Below, piece by piece: positions 40,551-48,916 of a stretch of 64,000 bases of DNA. Below the pieces are notes generated by a model. The model was not told where the DNA came from and did no database searches. It was given only the letters and a program-made list of their open reading frames with translations. Source of the DNA: Caulobacter vibrioides (GTDB lineage: Bacteria; Pseudomonadota; Alphaproteobacteria; Caulobacterales; Caulobacteraceae); contig LNIY01000066.1 in assembly GCA_001449105.1 (NCBI GenBank), positions 1-64,000 on the forward strand, given 5' to 3'. The position numbers and the translations under genes are program-made. Position 1 is the stretch's first letter, and each line of letters starts with the position of its first letter.

Positions 40551-40615
40551 TTAATTTAAGACTGGTTAATGGTGAACGCGTCGTCTGGCGAAATGGTTAA
40601 TATGATTTGCGAATC
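40551..40615 (-). promoter_or_regulatory. ctrA upstream control region (CtrA half-sites and GANTC)
   Basis: Read on the minus strand: a GATTC site (40611-40615), a TTAACCAT half-site (40593-40600), then TTAA-N6-TTAA (40556-40569) and a further TTAA (40551-40554). In Caulobacter ctrA, a methylation-sensitive P1 and an autoregulated P2 promoter have this kind of layout. The region 40465-40859 between ctrA and the LytTR gene holds no gene that I can see. Confidence 0.75.
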
Positions 40616-40859
40616 GGGTGCAAGCGCCCAGAAAACCGTTGCGCACATTGGCCGCAGGCGGTTTTCAAGCTCGGCCTTGAGGTGGTGAAAAGCCAGCAAA
40701 CCCAAGGGTTAACAGGGGATCGCACGCCGTTACCGCGTTAAGAAGCCTCAAGGCGGCGTTCGTCTTTAGGGCGAGATTGCGGCGTTCTGTCGCGAGAATT
40801 TCGAGCCCATTTTTTCGCCTTCCGCGTGCGGAAGAAGCTTGGCCGGCGGTGGAACCGCG

Positions 40860-41633
40860 TCACCCGGCCGCGGCCGATTCCCCTTCCGTCAGCCAGCCGG
40901 CCGCCCGCAGGCGGGCCACCGAGGCCCGGGCGATCGGCGCGGCCTCGCCGTCGACGAGGCGCAGCCGCAGGTTCCGGCCGTCGCGCTCGACCCCGACCAC
41001 CGCTCGCCGCGCCACCCACCACGAGCGGTGCACCTGCAAGCCGTCGAGGCCCGACAGCCCGGCCAGCACCCGCGCCAGCGGACCCGCCTCCAGCCGCGAG
41101 CCGGTCTCGGTGCGGACCCGGACATAGTGGTCCTCCATCTTCAGATAGAGGACGCTGGAGGCGACCAGCGACGGCTCGGCCTGGGGGCCGGGGATCGCCG
41201 GAACCGCCCGCGCCGCCTGCAACCGTGCGCGCAGCAGCGTGAAGCCGACGGCGATCGGGCCGGAGATCGCCAGGCACTGACCGTACCAGTCCAGCGGCGA
41301 CAGGCGCTTGAGGAACGGCCACAGGGTCGAGGCCAGCGGCGCCACCACCGCCGTCTGCGCGGCGCAGGCGACCAGGATCGCCGCCCCGACCATCGCCCAG
41401 GCCGGAACCTTCAGCCGCGCCGCGCCCGCCACGGCCAGGCGGATCGAGAGGCCGAAGATCGCTGCGCCCGCCCAGAAACAGCCCGTCCAATAGAACGCAC
41501 GCACGAGGACGGGACCGTTGAAGTAGCTGCCGAACGGCCCGACCACGCCCAGGAACACCCCCAGCGCCGTGGCGACGGAAAGGTCGATCGCCCACTCGCG
41601 GGCGGTTCCCAGGACGGGCGTTCTGACGCTCAT
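40860..41633 (-). CDS. Membrane-bound LytTR-type DNA-binding regulator
   Basis: ATG 41633 gives 257 residues. Four predicted TM helices (about 17-135) lead to a LytTR domain: SVLYLKMEDHYVRVRTETGS, then the LQVHRSWWVARRAVV block and LRLRLVDG. The LytTR domain binds direct-repeat DNA sites. There is no receiver domain, so the signal is probably sensed by the membrane part. Target genes unknown. It is divergent from the secreted hydrolase at 41750. Confidence 0.88.
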   Translation of the reverse strand: MSVRTPVLGTAREWAIDLSVATALGVFLGVVGPFGSYFNGPVLVRAFYWTGCFWAGAAIFGLSIRLAVAGAARLKVPAWAMVGAAILVACAAQTAVVAPLASTLWPFLKRLSPLDWYGQCLAISGPIAVGFTLLRARLQAARAVPAIPGPQAEPSLVASSVLYLKMEDHYVRVRTETGSRLEAGPLARVLAGLSGLDGLQVHRSWWVARRAVVGVERDGRNLRLRLVDGEAAPIARASVARLRAAGWLTEGESAAAG

Positions 41634-41749
41634 GGCCGATCTATAGCGCCGTTCGCCGCTTCGCGAACCCGTTCGCCCGTTCACGCAACGGGCGTGGCGG
41701 CGCAAGGCCCCGGGCCGCATCGGAGGGTCATCGCCAACCGGAGCCCTCC

Positions 41750-42757
41750 ATGCGTTCCCTTCGCCTTCTTCCCCTGCTCGCCGCTCTCGCAGCCCTCGGC
41801 GCGCCCCCCTGTGCGGCCTGGGCCGCCGAGCCCCATGTCGGCTTCATGCGCCTGACCGCGCCCGATCCGAACGGCCCGCCGATGGAGGTCGGGGTCTGGT
41901 ATCCCACCGACGCCGCCGAGACCGGCCCCATCGGCGGCATGGAAACCCTGCCCGTCGCCGTCGGCGCGCCGGTCGTGGGCGATCACCTGCCGCTGGTGGT
42001 CATGTCGCACGGCAATGGCGGCTGGTTCGGCGGCCACTACGACACCGCCGCGGCGCTGGCGAAGAAGGGCTTCGTCGTCGCCGCCCTGACCCACACCGGC
42101 GACAACTATCGCGACCAGAGCCGGGCGCTGGACATGGCCGAGCGTCCGCGCCAGCTGTCCGTCCTGATCGGCTACATGCTGGACGCCTCGCCGATGCACG
42201 CGCGGATCGATGGGGAGAAGGTCGGCGCCTTCGGCTTCTCGTCGGGCGGGTTCACGGTGCTGGCGGCGGCCGGCGGCGAGCCGGACCTCGGCAAGGTTCC
42301 GGCCCACTGCCGCGACTGGCCGGCCCACTACGAGTGCCGGCTGCTGGCGGGCGGGACCATGCCTGCCAGCGCGGCGACCCGGCCCTTCGTCCACGACGCC
42401 CGCATCCGCGCCGTGGTCTCGGCCGCCCCCGCGCTCGGCTACACCTTCACCCGCGAGGGGCTGAAGGGCCTGACTCGGCCGCTGCAGCTGTGGCGGGCCG
42501 GCGAGGACGAGATCCTGCCCGATCCGTTCCACGCCAGCGCGGTGAAGGCCGCCCTGCCCGTCGCGCCCGACTATCGCGTCGTTGCGGGGGCGCGACATTT
42601 CGACTTCCTGGCCCCCTGCGGCCCGCAGGCGGCCAAACAGCTGCCGGCCCCTTTGTGCGCAAGCGCTCCGGGCTTTGATCGGGTCGCCTTCCATGCCGAT
42701 TTCAACAGGCAGGTTGCGACATTCTTCACCACCCGACTGGGCGTCGGCGAACGCTGA
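41750..42757 (+). CDS. Secreted dienelactone/PAF-acetylhydrolase-like esterase
   Basis: The signal peptide ends near AAWAAE. It has an alpha/beta hydrolase core: VVMSHGNGG oxyanion strand, nucleophile elbow GFSSGG (Ser), and a late ARHFDFL with the catalytic His. The opening FMRLTAPDPNGPPMEVGVWYP is the typical platelet-activating-factor acetylhydrolase-like start. It has 335 residues and several cysteines in the lid region (AHCRDW, YECRLL). The substrate is unknown, probably an ester or short peptide. Confidence 0.83.
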   Translation: MRSLRLLPLLAALAALGAPPCAAWAAEPHVGFMRLTAPDPNGPPMEVGVWYPTDAAETGPIGGMETLPVAVGAPVVGDHLPLVVMSHGNGGWFGGHYDTAAALAKKGFVVAALTHTGDNYRDQSRALDMAERPRQLSVLIGYMLDASPMHARIDGEKVGAFGFSSGGFTVLAAAGGEPDLGKVPAHCRDWPAHYECRLLAGGTMPASAATRPFVHDARIRAVVSAAPALGYTFTREGLKGLTRPLQLWRAGEDEILPDPFHASAVKAALPVAPDYRVVAGARHFDFLAPCGPQAAKQLPAPLCASAPGFDRVAFHADFNRQVATFFTTRLGVGER

Positions 42758-42770
42758 ATTTCATGCGCGA

Positions 42771-42790
42771 TTAACCATGATGGCCGAGTC
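42771..42790 (+). promoter_or_regulatory. fliI upstream element: CtrA-type half-site plus GANTC
   Basis: TTAACCAT (42771-42778) and GAGTC (42786-42790) lie in the 59-bp gap before the fliI TTG start. Early flagellar operons of Caulobacter use CtrA-bound promoters of this type. The assignment is by motif only. Confidence 0.6.
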
Positions 42791-42816
42791 TGCGCGGGTC
42801 GCTTCCAGGAGCCGTC

Positions 42817-44151
42817 TTGCGCAGTCTCATCGCCGCCGTCGAACGTCTTGATCCGCTGACCGTCTTCGGGCGCGTGGCGGCCGTCAACGGCCTGCTGATC
42901 GAGGCCCGGGGCGGCCTGACGCGCCTGGCGGTCGGCGCCCGGGTCGAGATCGAGCGCATCGGCGCCCCGACCCTGCCGGCCGAGGTCGTCGGCTTCCGCG
43001 AGACCCGCGCTCTCCTCATGCCCTTCGGCCCGGTCGAGGGCGTGGCCCCCGGCGCCGAGATCCGCATCATGCCCGAAGGCGCCACCGTGCGTCCGACCAA
43101 GGCGTGGCTGGGCCGCATCATCAACGCCTTCGGCGAACCGATCGACGGCCTTGGCCCGCTGCCGCAGGGCGAGGTTCCCTATCCGCTGAAGACCCCGCCG
43201 CCGCCGGCCCACGCCCGCGGCCGGGTGGGCGAGCGCCTGGACCTGGGCGTGCGTTCGATGAACGTCTTCACCACCACCTGCCGCGGCCAGCGCCTGGGCA
43301 TCTTCGCAGGTTCCGGCGTCGGCAAGTCGGTGCTGCTGTCGATGCTGGCCAAGGAAGCCACCTGCGACGCCGTCGTGGTCGGCCTGATCGGCGAACGCGG
43401 CCGCGAGGTGCGCGAGTTCATCGAGGAGACCCTGGGCGAGGAAGGCCTGCGCCGCGCCATCGTCGTGGTCGCCACCTCGGACGAGCCGGCCCTGACCCGC
43501 CGCCAGGCCGCCTACATGACCCTGGCCATCGCCGAGTTCCTGCGCGACCAGGACCAGGAGGTCCTCTGCCTGATGGACTCGGTGACCCGCTTCGCCATGG
43601 CCCAGCGCGAGATCGGCCTGGCCGCCGGCGAGCCGCCGACCACCAAGGGCTACACCCCCACCGTCTTCACCGAGCTGCCCAAGCTGCTCGAGCGCGCCGG
43701 CCCCGGGCCGATCCGCGCCGACGGCACCACGGCCGCGCCGATCACCGCCCTCTTCACCGTGCTGGTGGACGGCGACGACCACAACGAGCCGATCGCCGAC
43801 GCCGCCCGCGGTATTCTCGACGGCCACATCGTCATGGAACGCTCGATCGCCGAGCGCGGCCGCTTCCCGGCCATCAACGTGCTGAAGTCGATCAGCCGGA
43901 CCATGCCGGGCTGCCAGCTGCCGCACGAGCGCGACATCGTCAAATCGGCCCGCCAGGTGCTGTCGGCCTATTCCAACATGGAAGAACTGATCCGCATCGG
44001 CGCCTACCGCGCCGGCGCCGATCCCACCGTCGACCGGGCCATCCAGCTCAATCCGGCGGTCGAGGCTTTCCTCAGCCAGAACCCCGACGAAGCCACGAGT
44101 CTTGACGATTCGTTCAACTTCCTCGGCCAGATTCTCCAAAGCGCCGCCTGA
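42817..44151 (+). CDS. fliI: Flagellum-specific ATP synthase FliI
   Basis: The ATPase that drives export of rod, hook and filament proteins through the flagellar type III apparatus. TTG start at 42817 with AGGAG ahead. Walker A is [14 protein letters not shown], followed by the [13 protein letters not shown] and [23 protein letters not shown] blocks typical of FliI/F1-beta. It has 444 residues. It is followed 39 bp later by fliJ, the usual pair. Confidence 0.97.
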   Translation: MRSLIAAVERLDPLTVFGRVAAVNGLLIEARGGLTRLAVGARVEIERIGAPTLPAEVVGFRETRALLMPFGPVEGVAPGAEIRIMPEGATVRPTKAWLGRIINAFGEPIDGLGPLPQGEVPYPLKTPPPPAHARGRVGERLDLGVRSMNVFTTTCRGQRLGIFAGSGVGKSVLLSMLAKEATCDAVVVGLIGERGREVREFIEETLGEEGLRRAIVVVATSDEPALTRRQAAYMTLAIAEFLRDQDQEVLCLMDSVTRFAMAQREIGLAAGEPPTTKGYTPTVFTELPKLLERAGPGPIRADGTTAAPITALFTVLVDGDDHNEPIADAARGILDGHIVMERSIAERGRFPAINVLKSISRTMPGCQLPHERDIVKSARQVLSAYSNMEELIRIGAYRAGADPTVDRAIQLNPAVEAFLSQNPDEATSLDDSFNFLGQILQSAA

Positions 44152-44190
44152 ATCCGCTCAGAGCGCGCTTTCCGTACCGAGTAAGCCAGC

Positions 44191-44610
44191 ATGACCAAGT
44201 GGGCCGCCTCCCTGATCCGCATCTCGAACCACGAGGTCGAGACGCTGCAGAAGCGCCTGGCCGAGGTGGTCGACCGCCGCGAAGCCGCGCAGGTGAAGCT
44301 GGCCACGATGGAAGCAGAAGCCGAGATCGAGATGCGCAACGCCGAGGGCGACGCTTCTGCCGGCTGGTACATGATCGGCTACCGCAAGGGCCTGCAGGTC
44401 CGCCGCGCCGAGACCCTGCTGGAGATCGACCAGATCGCCATCGAGGAAACCGGCGCCCGCGACGCCCTGTCGATGGCCTTCGAGAACCTCAAGAAATACG
44501 AACACGTCGCCGAGACCGCCAAGGTCGCGATGTTGAAGAAGGTCGGCAAGCTGGAGATGGCGGCCCTGGACGAACTGGGCCTGCGCCGCGCGGCCATGGG
44601 CGGGCGGTAG
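44191..44610 (+). CDS. fliJ: Flagellar export chaperone FliJ
   Basis: A small coiled-coil protein that couples FliI and FlhA in flagellar export. Its 139 residues are nearly all alpha-helical, with heptads in EVETLQKRLAEVVDRREAAQ and ENLKKYEHVAETAK. It directly follows fliI, which supports the call because FliJ sequences vary widely. Confidence 0.93.
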   Translation: MTKWAASLIRISNHEVETLQKRLAEVVDRREAAQVKLATMEAEAEIEMRNAEGDASAGWYMIGYRKGLQVRRAETLLEIDQIAIEETGARDALSMAFENLKKYEHVAETAKVAMLKKVGKLEMAALDELGLRRAAMGGR

Positions 44611-44616
44611 CAGCGA

Positions 44617-44820
44617 ACCTCCGGCCCTCCGGGCCGCCTCCCTACTCCTCCCCCGTGAAACGGGGGAGGTGGCGCGGTGCGGATACGCGCCGTGACGGAG
44701 GGGGCGACCACCGGCACGGAGCCCAGTCTCGCCCCCTCCACCACTTCGTGGTCCCCCTCCCCCGTTTCACGGGGGAGGAAAAACCTCTAGGGGAGCAGTC
44801 GCGAAGCGACTGATGGGGCC
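44617..44820. repeat. Composite intergenic inverted repeat, class F
   Basis: CTCCCCCGTGAAACGGGGGAG on the left is mirrored by CCCCCGTTTCACGGGGGAGG on the right. GCCCTCCGGGCC and a CACCACTTCGTGG hairpin are also present. The right end carries the GCGAAGCGACTGATGGGGCC tail of class A. It lies between fliJ and the xylanase gene, downstream of fliJ. Confidence 0.82.
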
Positions 44821-44892
44821 GCCACAGGCCTTTCACCCTTCCCCAACCTCCCCGTGCTTTCTTTGCGCTCAACGCCTGGGGAGCCCGCCGCC

Positions 44893-45948
44893 ATGTCCGA
44901 CGTCTCACGCCGCGCCGTGCTCGGCTCCAGCCTGGCGCTGGCCGCCTGCGGCCAGCAGGCGCAGAGCCAGCCGGTTCCCGCGAACCTGCCGCCGCTGAAG
45001 ACGGTCGCGCCCTTCCGCATCGGCAGTTCGGTGCAGGCCCTGCACCTGGACGACCCGCAGCTCGCCGCCCTGCTGCGCCGACAGGTCAACCAGCTGACGC
45101 CCGAGTGGCAGATGAAGATGGAATACATCGTCCAGCCGGACGGCTCGTTCCGCTTCGACGCCCCCGACAGGATCGCCGCCTTCGCCCAGGCCAACGGCAT
45201 GGCGCTGCTGGGCCACGTGCTGGTCTGGTACGCCCAGGCGCCCGAAGCCTTCGAGCGGCTGGACGAGAACCGGGTCAGCTTCGAGCAGGCCTATCGCAAC
45301 TACATCCTGGCCGTGGCCGGGCGCTATCGCGGCAAGGTGGTCGGCTGGGACGTGGTCAACGAGGCCGTGGCGGAGGACGGCGACGGCTGGCGCACCAGCC
45401 TGTGGTCGAAACGCCTGGGCGACTTCGAGCACATCGCCCTGGCCTTCCGCACGGCGCGGCAGGCCGATCCCGGCGCGACCCTGCTGCTGAACGACTACAA
45501 TCTCGAATACATGCCCCGCAAGCGGGCCACCTTCCTGAAGCTGGCCGAGCGCCTGCTGGCCTCGGGCGCGCCGCTGACCGGGATCGGGACCCAGATGCAT
45601 ATCGCCGCCGACATCCGCCCCGGCGAGATCACCACCATGATGAAGGACCTGGCGAGCCTTGGCCTGCCGATCCACGTCTCCGAGCTCGACGTCTCGCTGA
45701 CGCGCTCCGACAACAAGCTGCTGGGCCGCGCCGAGCTGGAGCGCCGCCAGGCCCGCACCTACGGCGAGGCGGCCGAGGCGTTCATGGCCCTGCCCGAGCG
45801 CCAGCGCTTCGCCTTCACCCTGTGGGGGCTGCGTGACAAGGATTCGTGGCTGAAGAAGGAAAACGCGTCGGACGCTCCGGCGCCGTTCGACGACGCAGGG
45901 CGGGCAAAAGCCGGCGCGGCGGCGCTGGTGGAGGCGTTCAGGGGTTAG
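44893..45948 (+). CDS. Endo-1,4-beta-xylanase lipoprotein, GH10
   Basis: Cleaves xylan backbones. ATG 44893 gives a Tat-like SRRAVLG start and the lipobox LALAAC (Cys19), so a lipid-anchored enzyme is predicted. GH10 features: NQLTPEWQMKME, HVLVWYAQ, acid/base WDVVNEAV (Glu157), TQMHI and nucleophile HVSELDVS (Glu264). It has 351 residues and no carbohydrate-binding module. With the GH53 enzyme it points to plant-polymer use. Confidence 0.92.
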   Translation: MSDVSRRAVLGSSLALAACGQQAQSQPVPANLPPLKTVAPFRIGSSVQALHLDDPQLAALLRRQVNQLTPEWQMKMEYIVQPDGSFRFDAPDRIAAFAQANGMALLGHVLVWYAQAPEAFERLDENRVSFEQAYRNYILAVAGRYRGKVVGWDVVNEAVAEDGDGWRTSLWSKRLGDFEHIALAFRTARQADPGATLLLNDYNLEYMPRKRATFLKLAERLLASGAPLTGIGTQMHIAADIRPGEITTMMKDLASLGLPIHVSELDVSLTRSDNKLLGRAELERRQARTYGEAAEAFMALPERQRFAFTLWGLRDKDSWLKKENASDAPAPFDDAGRAKAGAAALVEAFRG

Positions 45949-45960
45949 CGCGGCGCGCCG

Positions 45961-46050
45961 GTCCTCGTCCTTCGACAGGCTCAGGATGAGGACCTATGCA
46001 AAGGCCTAGCCGTAAAAAACCTCATCCTGAGCTTGTCGAAGGACGAGGTT
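45961..46050. repeat. Composite intergenic inverted repeat, class C
   Basis: The left arm (45961-45991) contains CCTTCGACAGGCTCAGGATG and the right arm (46020-46050) its complement, around a 28-bp spacer. It matches the element at 11486-11572 almost exactly. Convergent gap between xylanase and DUF4282 genes. Confidence 0.88.
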
Positions 46051-46059
46051 TTCGCGGCC

Positions 46060-46440
46060 TCAGCCGCCCGGGCCGCGCACGCTGGTGGCCACGGCGTGGT
46101 CGGCGTCGTTGGCCTGGCGCAAGGCGCGCAGGTCCTCGCTGATGCGGAAGACGGCGACGTAGAACTCGCAGAAGGCGCGCCACAGCAGCACCATGCCGGC
46201 GGCGACCAGCAGGCCGGCGATCAGCACCGGGAAGGCCAGCAGCAGCGAGGCCACGCCCCGCTCCTTCAGCGCCAGCCCCACGGCCGCGCCGACGACGGAG
46301 AAGGCGAACAGGGCCACGACGCCCAGGCCCGCCCAGTAGATCAGGTGGATGACCGGCCCGGTCACCAGTCGGTCGAAGGTCAACAGATCCCAGAACAGAG
46401 CGCCCGAACTGCGCCCCTTCGATTTCCTGGCCGGAGCCAT
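46060..46440 (-). CDS. DUF4282 family membrane protein
   Basis: ATG 46440 with a GAGG ribosome-binding site gives 126 residues; a GTG 9 bases upstream is possible. A basic N-terminus (PARKSKGRS) is followed by FWDLLTFDRLVTGPVI, the DUF4282 entry motif. Two TM helices follow (about 32-55, 66-88), then the ERF-type YVAVFRISEDLRAL helix. Function unknown. Inner membrane. Confidence 0.8.
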   Translation of the reverse strand: MAPARKSKGRSSGALFWDLLTFDRLVTGPVIHLIYWAGLGVVALFAFSVVGAAVGLALKERGVASLLLAFPVLIAGLLVAAGMVLLWRAFCEFYVAVFRISEDLRALRQANDADHAVATSVRGPGG

Positions 46441-46506
46441 CCGACACACCTCATCTCAGCGGAGTGGCGGAGACCGCCGAAGTTTACGCTGCATCGCTAG
46501 CAGCGT

Positions 46507-46537
46507 GAGGCCCGCTCGGCAATGCCGGGCGGGCCTC
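46507..46537 (-). terminator. Strong hairpin after the 46564-47016 gene
   Basis: A 9-bp GC-rich stem (46507-46515 with 46529-46537) extends inward by four more pairs around an AAT loop. It lies 26 bp past the stop of the minus-strand gene. No T-run follows, so it may act as an intrinsic pause or RNA end stabiliser. Confidence 0.55.
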
Positions 46538-46563
46538 GTGCGTGTTCGGAAGAAGGGACGCTG

Positions 46564-47016
46564 TTACTTGGGAGCGGCGGCGCCGGCCAGTGCCGCGTCG
46601 ATCTGGGCCTTGGTGGCCGTGGTGCTGATGCTGCCGTCGGCGCCGGCGCTCAGGCTGGCCTTCGGCAGGGCGAACTTCTTGTCGCCGCTGCTGACCACGA
46701 CGTTGGCCGAACCATCGGCGCCCGTGGAGGTGCCGCTGACGGTGCCGACCACGGCGCCAGCCGGGTCCTTGATCTCGGCGCCGACCGCGACGTCGGTCGC
46801 GACGTTGGCCGAGGACGGCGTGCCGGCCGAGCTGGCGGCGGCGGCGCTGCTGTCAGCCGGAGGGGTGGCGGTGGTGTCGGCCGGCGGCTGCGTGCTGGCC
46901 GCCGGCGGTTGCGCGGCGGCCGGATCAGCCGGCGGCTGGGCGGCGTCTTGAGCGTAAGCGGCGCCGGCCATCGAAAGGGTCGCGGCGGCGGCGAGGTAAG
47001 CAAACTTCATCTTCAT
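46564..47016 (-). CDS. Exported Pro/Ala-rich protein with C-terminal beta domain
   Basis: ATG 47016 has GGAG ahead and starts a signal peptide ending AAYAQ. A low-complexity Pro/Ala/Gln/Thr/Ser segment (about 25-75) follows. The last ~75 residues (AVGAEIKDPAGAVVGTV and SSGDKKFALPKASL) look like a PRC-barrel-type beta domain. Periplasmic. Function unknown. Confidence 0.68.
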   Translation of the reverse strand: MKMKFAYLAAAATLSMAGAAYAQDAAQPPADPAAAQPPAASTQPPADTTATPPADSSAAAASSAGTPSSANVATDVAVGAEIKDPAGAVVGTVSGTSTGADGSANVVVSSGDKKFALPKASLSAGADGSISTTATKAQIDAALAGAAAPK

Positions 47017-47100
47017 AATGCGCTCCGTCGGAGGGCCCCTGCCCGACCAACCAACGCAGCCCGGTTTGTAACGGTTCCGAAACAACGCGTGATCACGACC

Positions 47101-47658
47101 TCACGGGGTCGTGGAGACGAGCTTGGGCGCTTCCTGGACGGGACCTTCGTCGTCCTTCAGGCCGGCCGCCTTCATGGCCCCCTTCAGGGTGTAGACCGAC
47201 GAATCCTTGCTGGTGGAGAAGGCCAGTTCGGCGGTCAGGGCGGGGTTTTCCCCCTCGTTGGCGAAGCCGCCCTCACGCACGCCGTTGAAGGTCACCGCAT
47301 AGCTCTTGCCCGGCTTGGTGCTGCACAGCAGGACGAAGGTCCGGCCGTCGTTGAGCAGGCGCGGCGCACGCACGCACTCGGGCTTGTCGCCGCCGGGAGC
47401 CGCCGCGTAGTTCCAGGCGCCGGGCATCATCTTCTGGTCGAAGCCGACCTTCAGCACCAGGATCCCCGGGGCCACCGTCTCGCCGGCCGCGGGCCAGGTG
47501 GCGGTCACCTTCGGCGGCAAGGTCGGCGGCATCACCGTCACCGGCGAGACCGGCGTCGGCTCGGGCCGCGGCGCCTGGGGCGGATTGCTTTGCGCGAACG
47601 CGCTCCCCGCGACGACGAGGGCGGCCAGGACGGGAAGGGCGAGAACGGCGGTGCGCAT
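47101..47658 (-). CDS. Exported protein with Ig-like beta domain
   Basis: A 185-residue protein with a signal peptide ending AFAQ and a Pro-rich linker. A domain with ATWPAAGETVAPGILVLKV and FVLLCSTKPGKSYAVTFNG is reminiscent of bacterial Ig-like (SbsA-type) modules. Two cysteines (PECVR, LLCST) may bridge. The C-terminal ~30 residues are charged. Function unknown. It follows no clear operon partner. Confidence 0.65.
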   Translation of the reverse strand: MRTAVLALPVLAALVVAGSAFAQSNPPQAPRPEPTPVSPVTVMPPTLPPKVTATWPAAGETVAPGILVLKVGFDQKMMPGAWNYAAAPGGDKPECVRAPRLLNDGRTFVLLCSTKPGKSYAVTFNGVREGGFANEGENPALTAELAFSTSKDSSVYTLKGAMKAAGLKDDEGPVQEAPKLVSTTP

Positions 47659-47820
47659 GGCCTGACAATGGCGATCAAGCGCGACCTTCTCAAGGCGCCG
47701 TTCGACGAGGCCATACGCCCTTTCGTTACAAGGTTTTCATTCAGGTGACGTTCACGCGTCGCGATACTAGCTTGGCCGCATCAACCGGCCTCGACGCCGG
47801 CCTTTCGGGAGACCCTCGCC

Positions 47821-48384
47821 ATGCGCACCGCCCTCGCCCTGATCGTCGCGACGAGCGCCCTCGCCGCCACGGCCGCCCCGGCCCTCGCCCAAGGCCCCGG
47901 CCGCGGCGACCGCTACGAGGAGCGCCCTCGCGGCTCCTACGAGCAGAGCTGCCGCAACATCAACGTCCGCCGCGGCGAGATCACCGCCGAATGCCGTGAC
48001 CGTCGGGGCCGCTGGCAGTGGTCCACCGCCAGCGCCGACTGCCGCGAAATGGAGAACCAGGACGGTCGCCTGGTCTGCGTGCGCGGCGGCGGTCGTCCCG
48101 GCGGCCCCGGCGGTCCGGGCTCCGGCGGCGGTCGCGGCGCCGACGCGGTGATCTTCGAGCACGCCGGCTACGGCGGCCGCGCCTACGAGGTGCGCGGCGA
48201 CATGCCCGACTTCGTGCAGATCGGCTTCAACGACAAGGCCTCGTCGATCCAGATCCGCCGCGGCGAATGGGAGCTGTGCGACGACGCCTACTACCGCGGC
48301 CGCTGCTGGCGGGTGTCGGCCGACATGGGCGTCTTCCCGCGCGACATGAACGACCGCATCAGCTCGATCCGCCGGATCCGCTGA
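47821..48384 (+). CDS. Exported CVNH-like plus beta/gamma-crystallin-like fusion protein
   Basis: The signal peptide ends ALAQ. Residues about 38-90 (SYEQSCRNINVRRGEITAEC, CREMENQDGRLVC) resemble a cyanovirin-N-homology sugar-binding domain with a Cys pair. A Gly/Pro/Arg linker follows. Residues about 112-187 (AVIFEHAGYGGRAYEV, WELCDDAYYRGRCWRV) are a beta/gamma-crystallin fold with two Greek-key halves. Secreted or periplasmic; glycan or calcium binding is inferred. Confidence 0.75.
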   Translation: MRTALALIVATSALAATAAPALAQGPGRGDRYEERPRGSYEQSCRNINVRRGEITAECRDRRGRWQWSTASADCREMENQDGRLVCVRGGGRPGGPGGPGSGGGRGADAVIFEHAGYGGRAYEVRGDMPDFVQIGFNDKASSIQIRRGEWELCDDAYYRGRCWRVSADMGVFPRDMNDRISSIRRIR

Positions 48385-48485
48385 TCCGGCCCTGATTTGA
48401 CCGCCCTAATTTGGTCGACAGCTCGACCTTGAAGCGGCGCGCGGGGCGGCTAAGCTCCGCGCGCCTTTTCATTTGGGGAGCGCCC

Positions 48486-48620
48486 ATGCGCAAGATCATC
48501 GTCCTCGCCGCCGCGGCGGCCGCCCTGCTGGTCTCGGCCTGCAACACCATCGAAGGCATGGGCCGCGACGTCTCGGCCGCCGGCCGCGCGGTCGCCGACA
48601 CCGCTCGCGACGCCAAATAG
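48486..48620 (+). CDS. Entericidin A/B-type small lipoprotein
   Basis: A 44-residue protein too short for most gene callers. The ATG at 48486 is preceded by GGGGAG. The signal peptide ends LLVSAC with a lipidated Cys. The mature part NTIEGMGRDVSAAGRAVADT is the entericidin pattern. Entericidins are membrane lipoproteins linked to stationary-phase lysis in E. coli. There is no second entericidin gene beside it. Confidence 0.85.
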   Translation: MRKIIVLAAAAAALLVSACNTIEGMGRDVSAAGRAVADTARDAK

Positions 48621-48750
48621 GCCTCGGGGTCTTCGGCGCGTTTTGTCGCACGGCAGGCGCGCCGCTTCGCCCAATCGCGGCCGCAATGGCGCGCCAGATT
48701 TGCCGGCGTCGAGGCAAGTAACCCGCGTGACGTCGCTCGACATCCAAAAC

Positions 48751-48791
48751 TTAACCGGAAGCCGCCCACCATTAACCTTGCCGGAAGATTC
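48751..48791 (+). promoter_or_regulatory. Candidate CtrA/CcrM-type element upstream of the DUF983 gene
   Basis: TTAACC occurs at 48751-48756 and 48772-48777, 21 bp apart (two helical turns), followed by GATTC at 48787-48791. It lies about 125 bp before the DUF983 ATG. The 296-bp gap 48621-48916 has no other recognisable gene. Confidence 0.35.
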
Positions 48792-48916
48792 ATTCGCGCA
48801 CGACACGCGCAGAGGATGAAGTCTTTCAGCAATCACCCGGTTTAGGGACGAATATCTGCTTCCAAAGCGCGCATGCGACCGAAAGTGCTATTTGCACCAA
48901 GCGTCGCCGGAGCCAT

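Noticed and set aside
40738-41595. 285-codon frame overlapping the LytTR gene on the same strand
   Set aside because: The competing frame has a clear TM plus LytTR domain; this one is Gly/Arg-rich without a domain.
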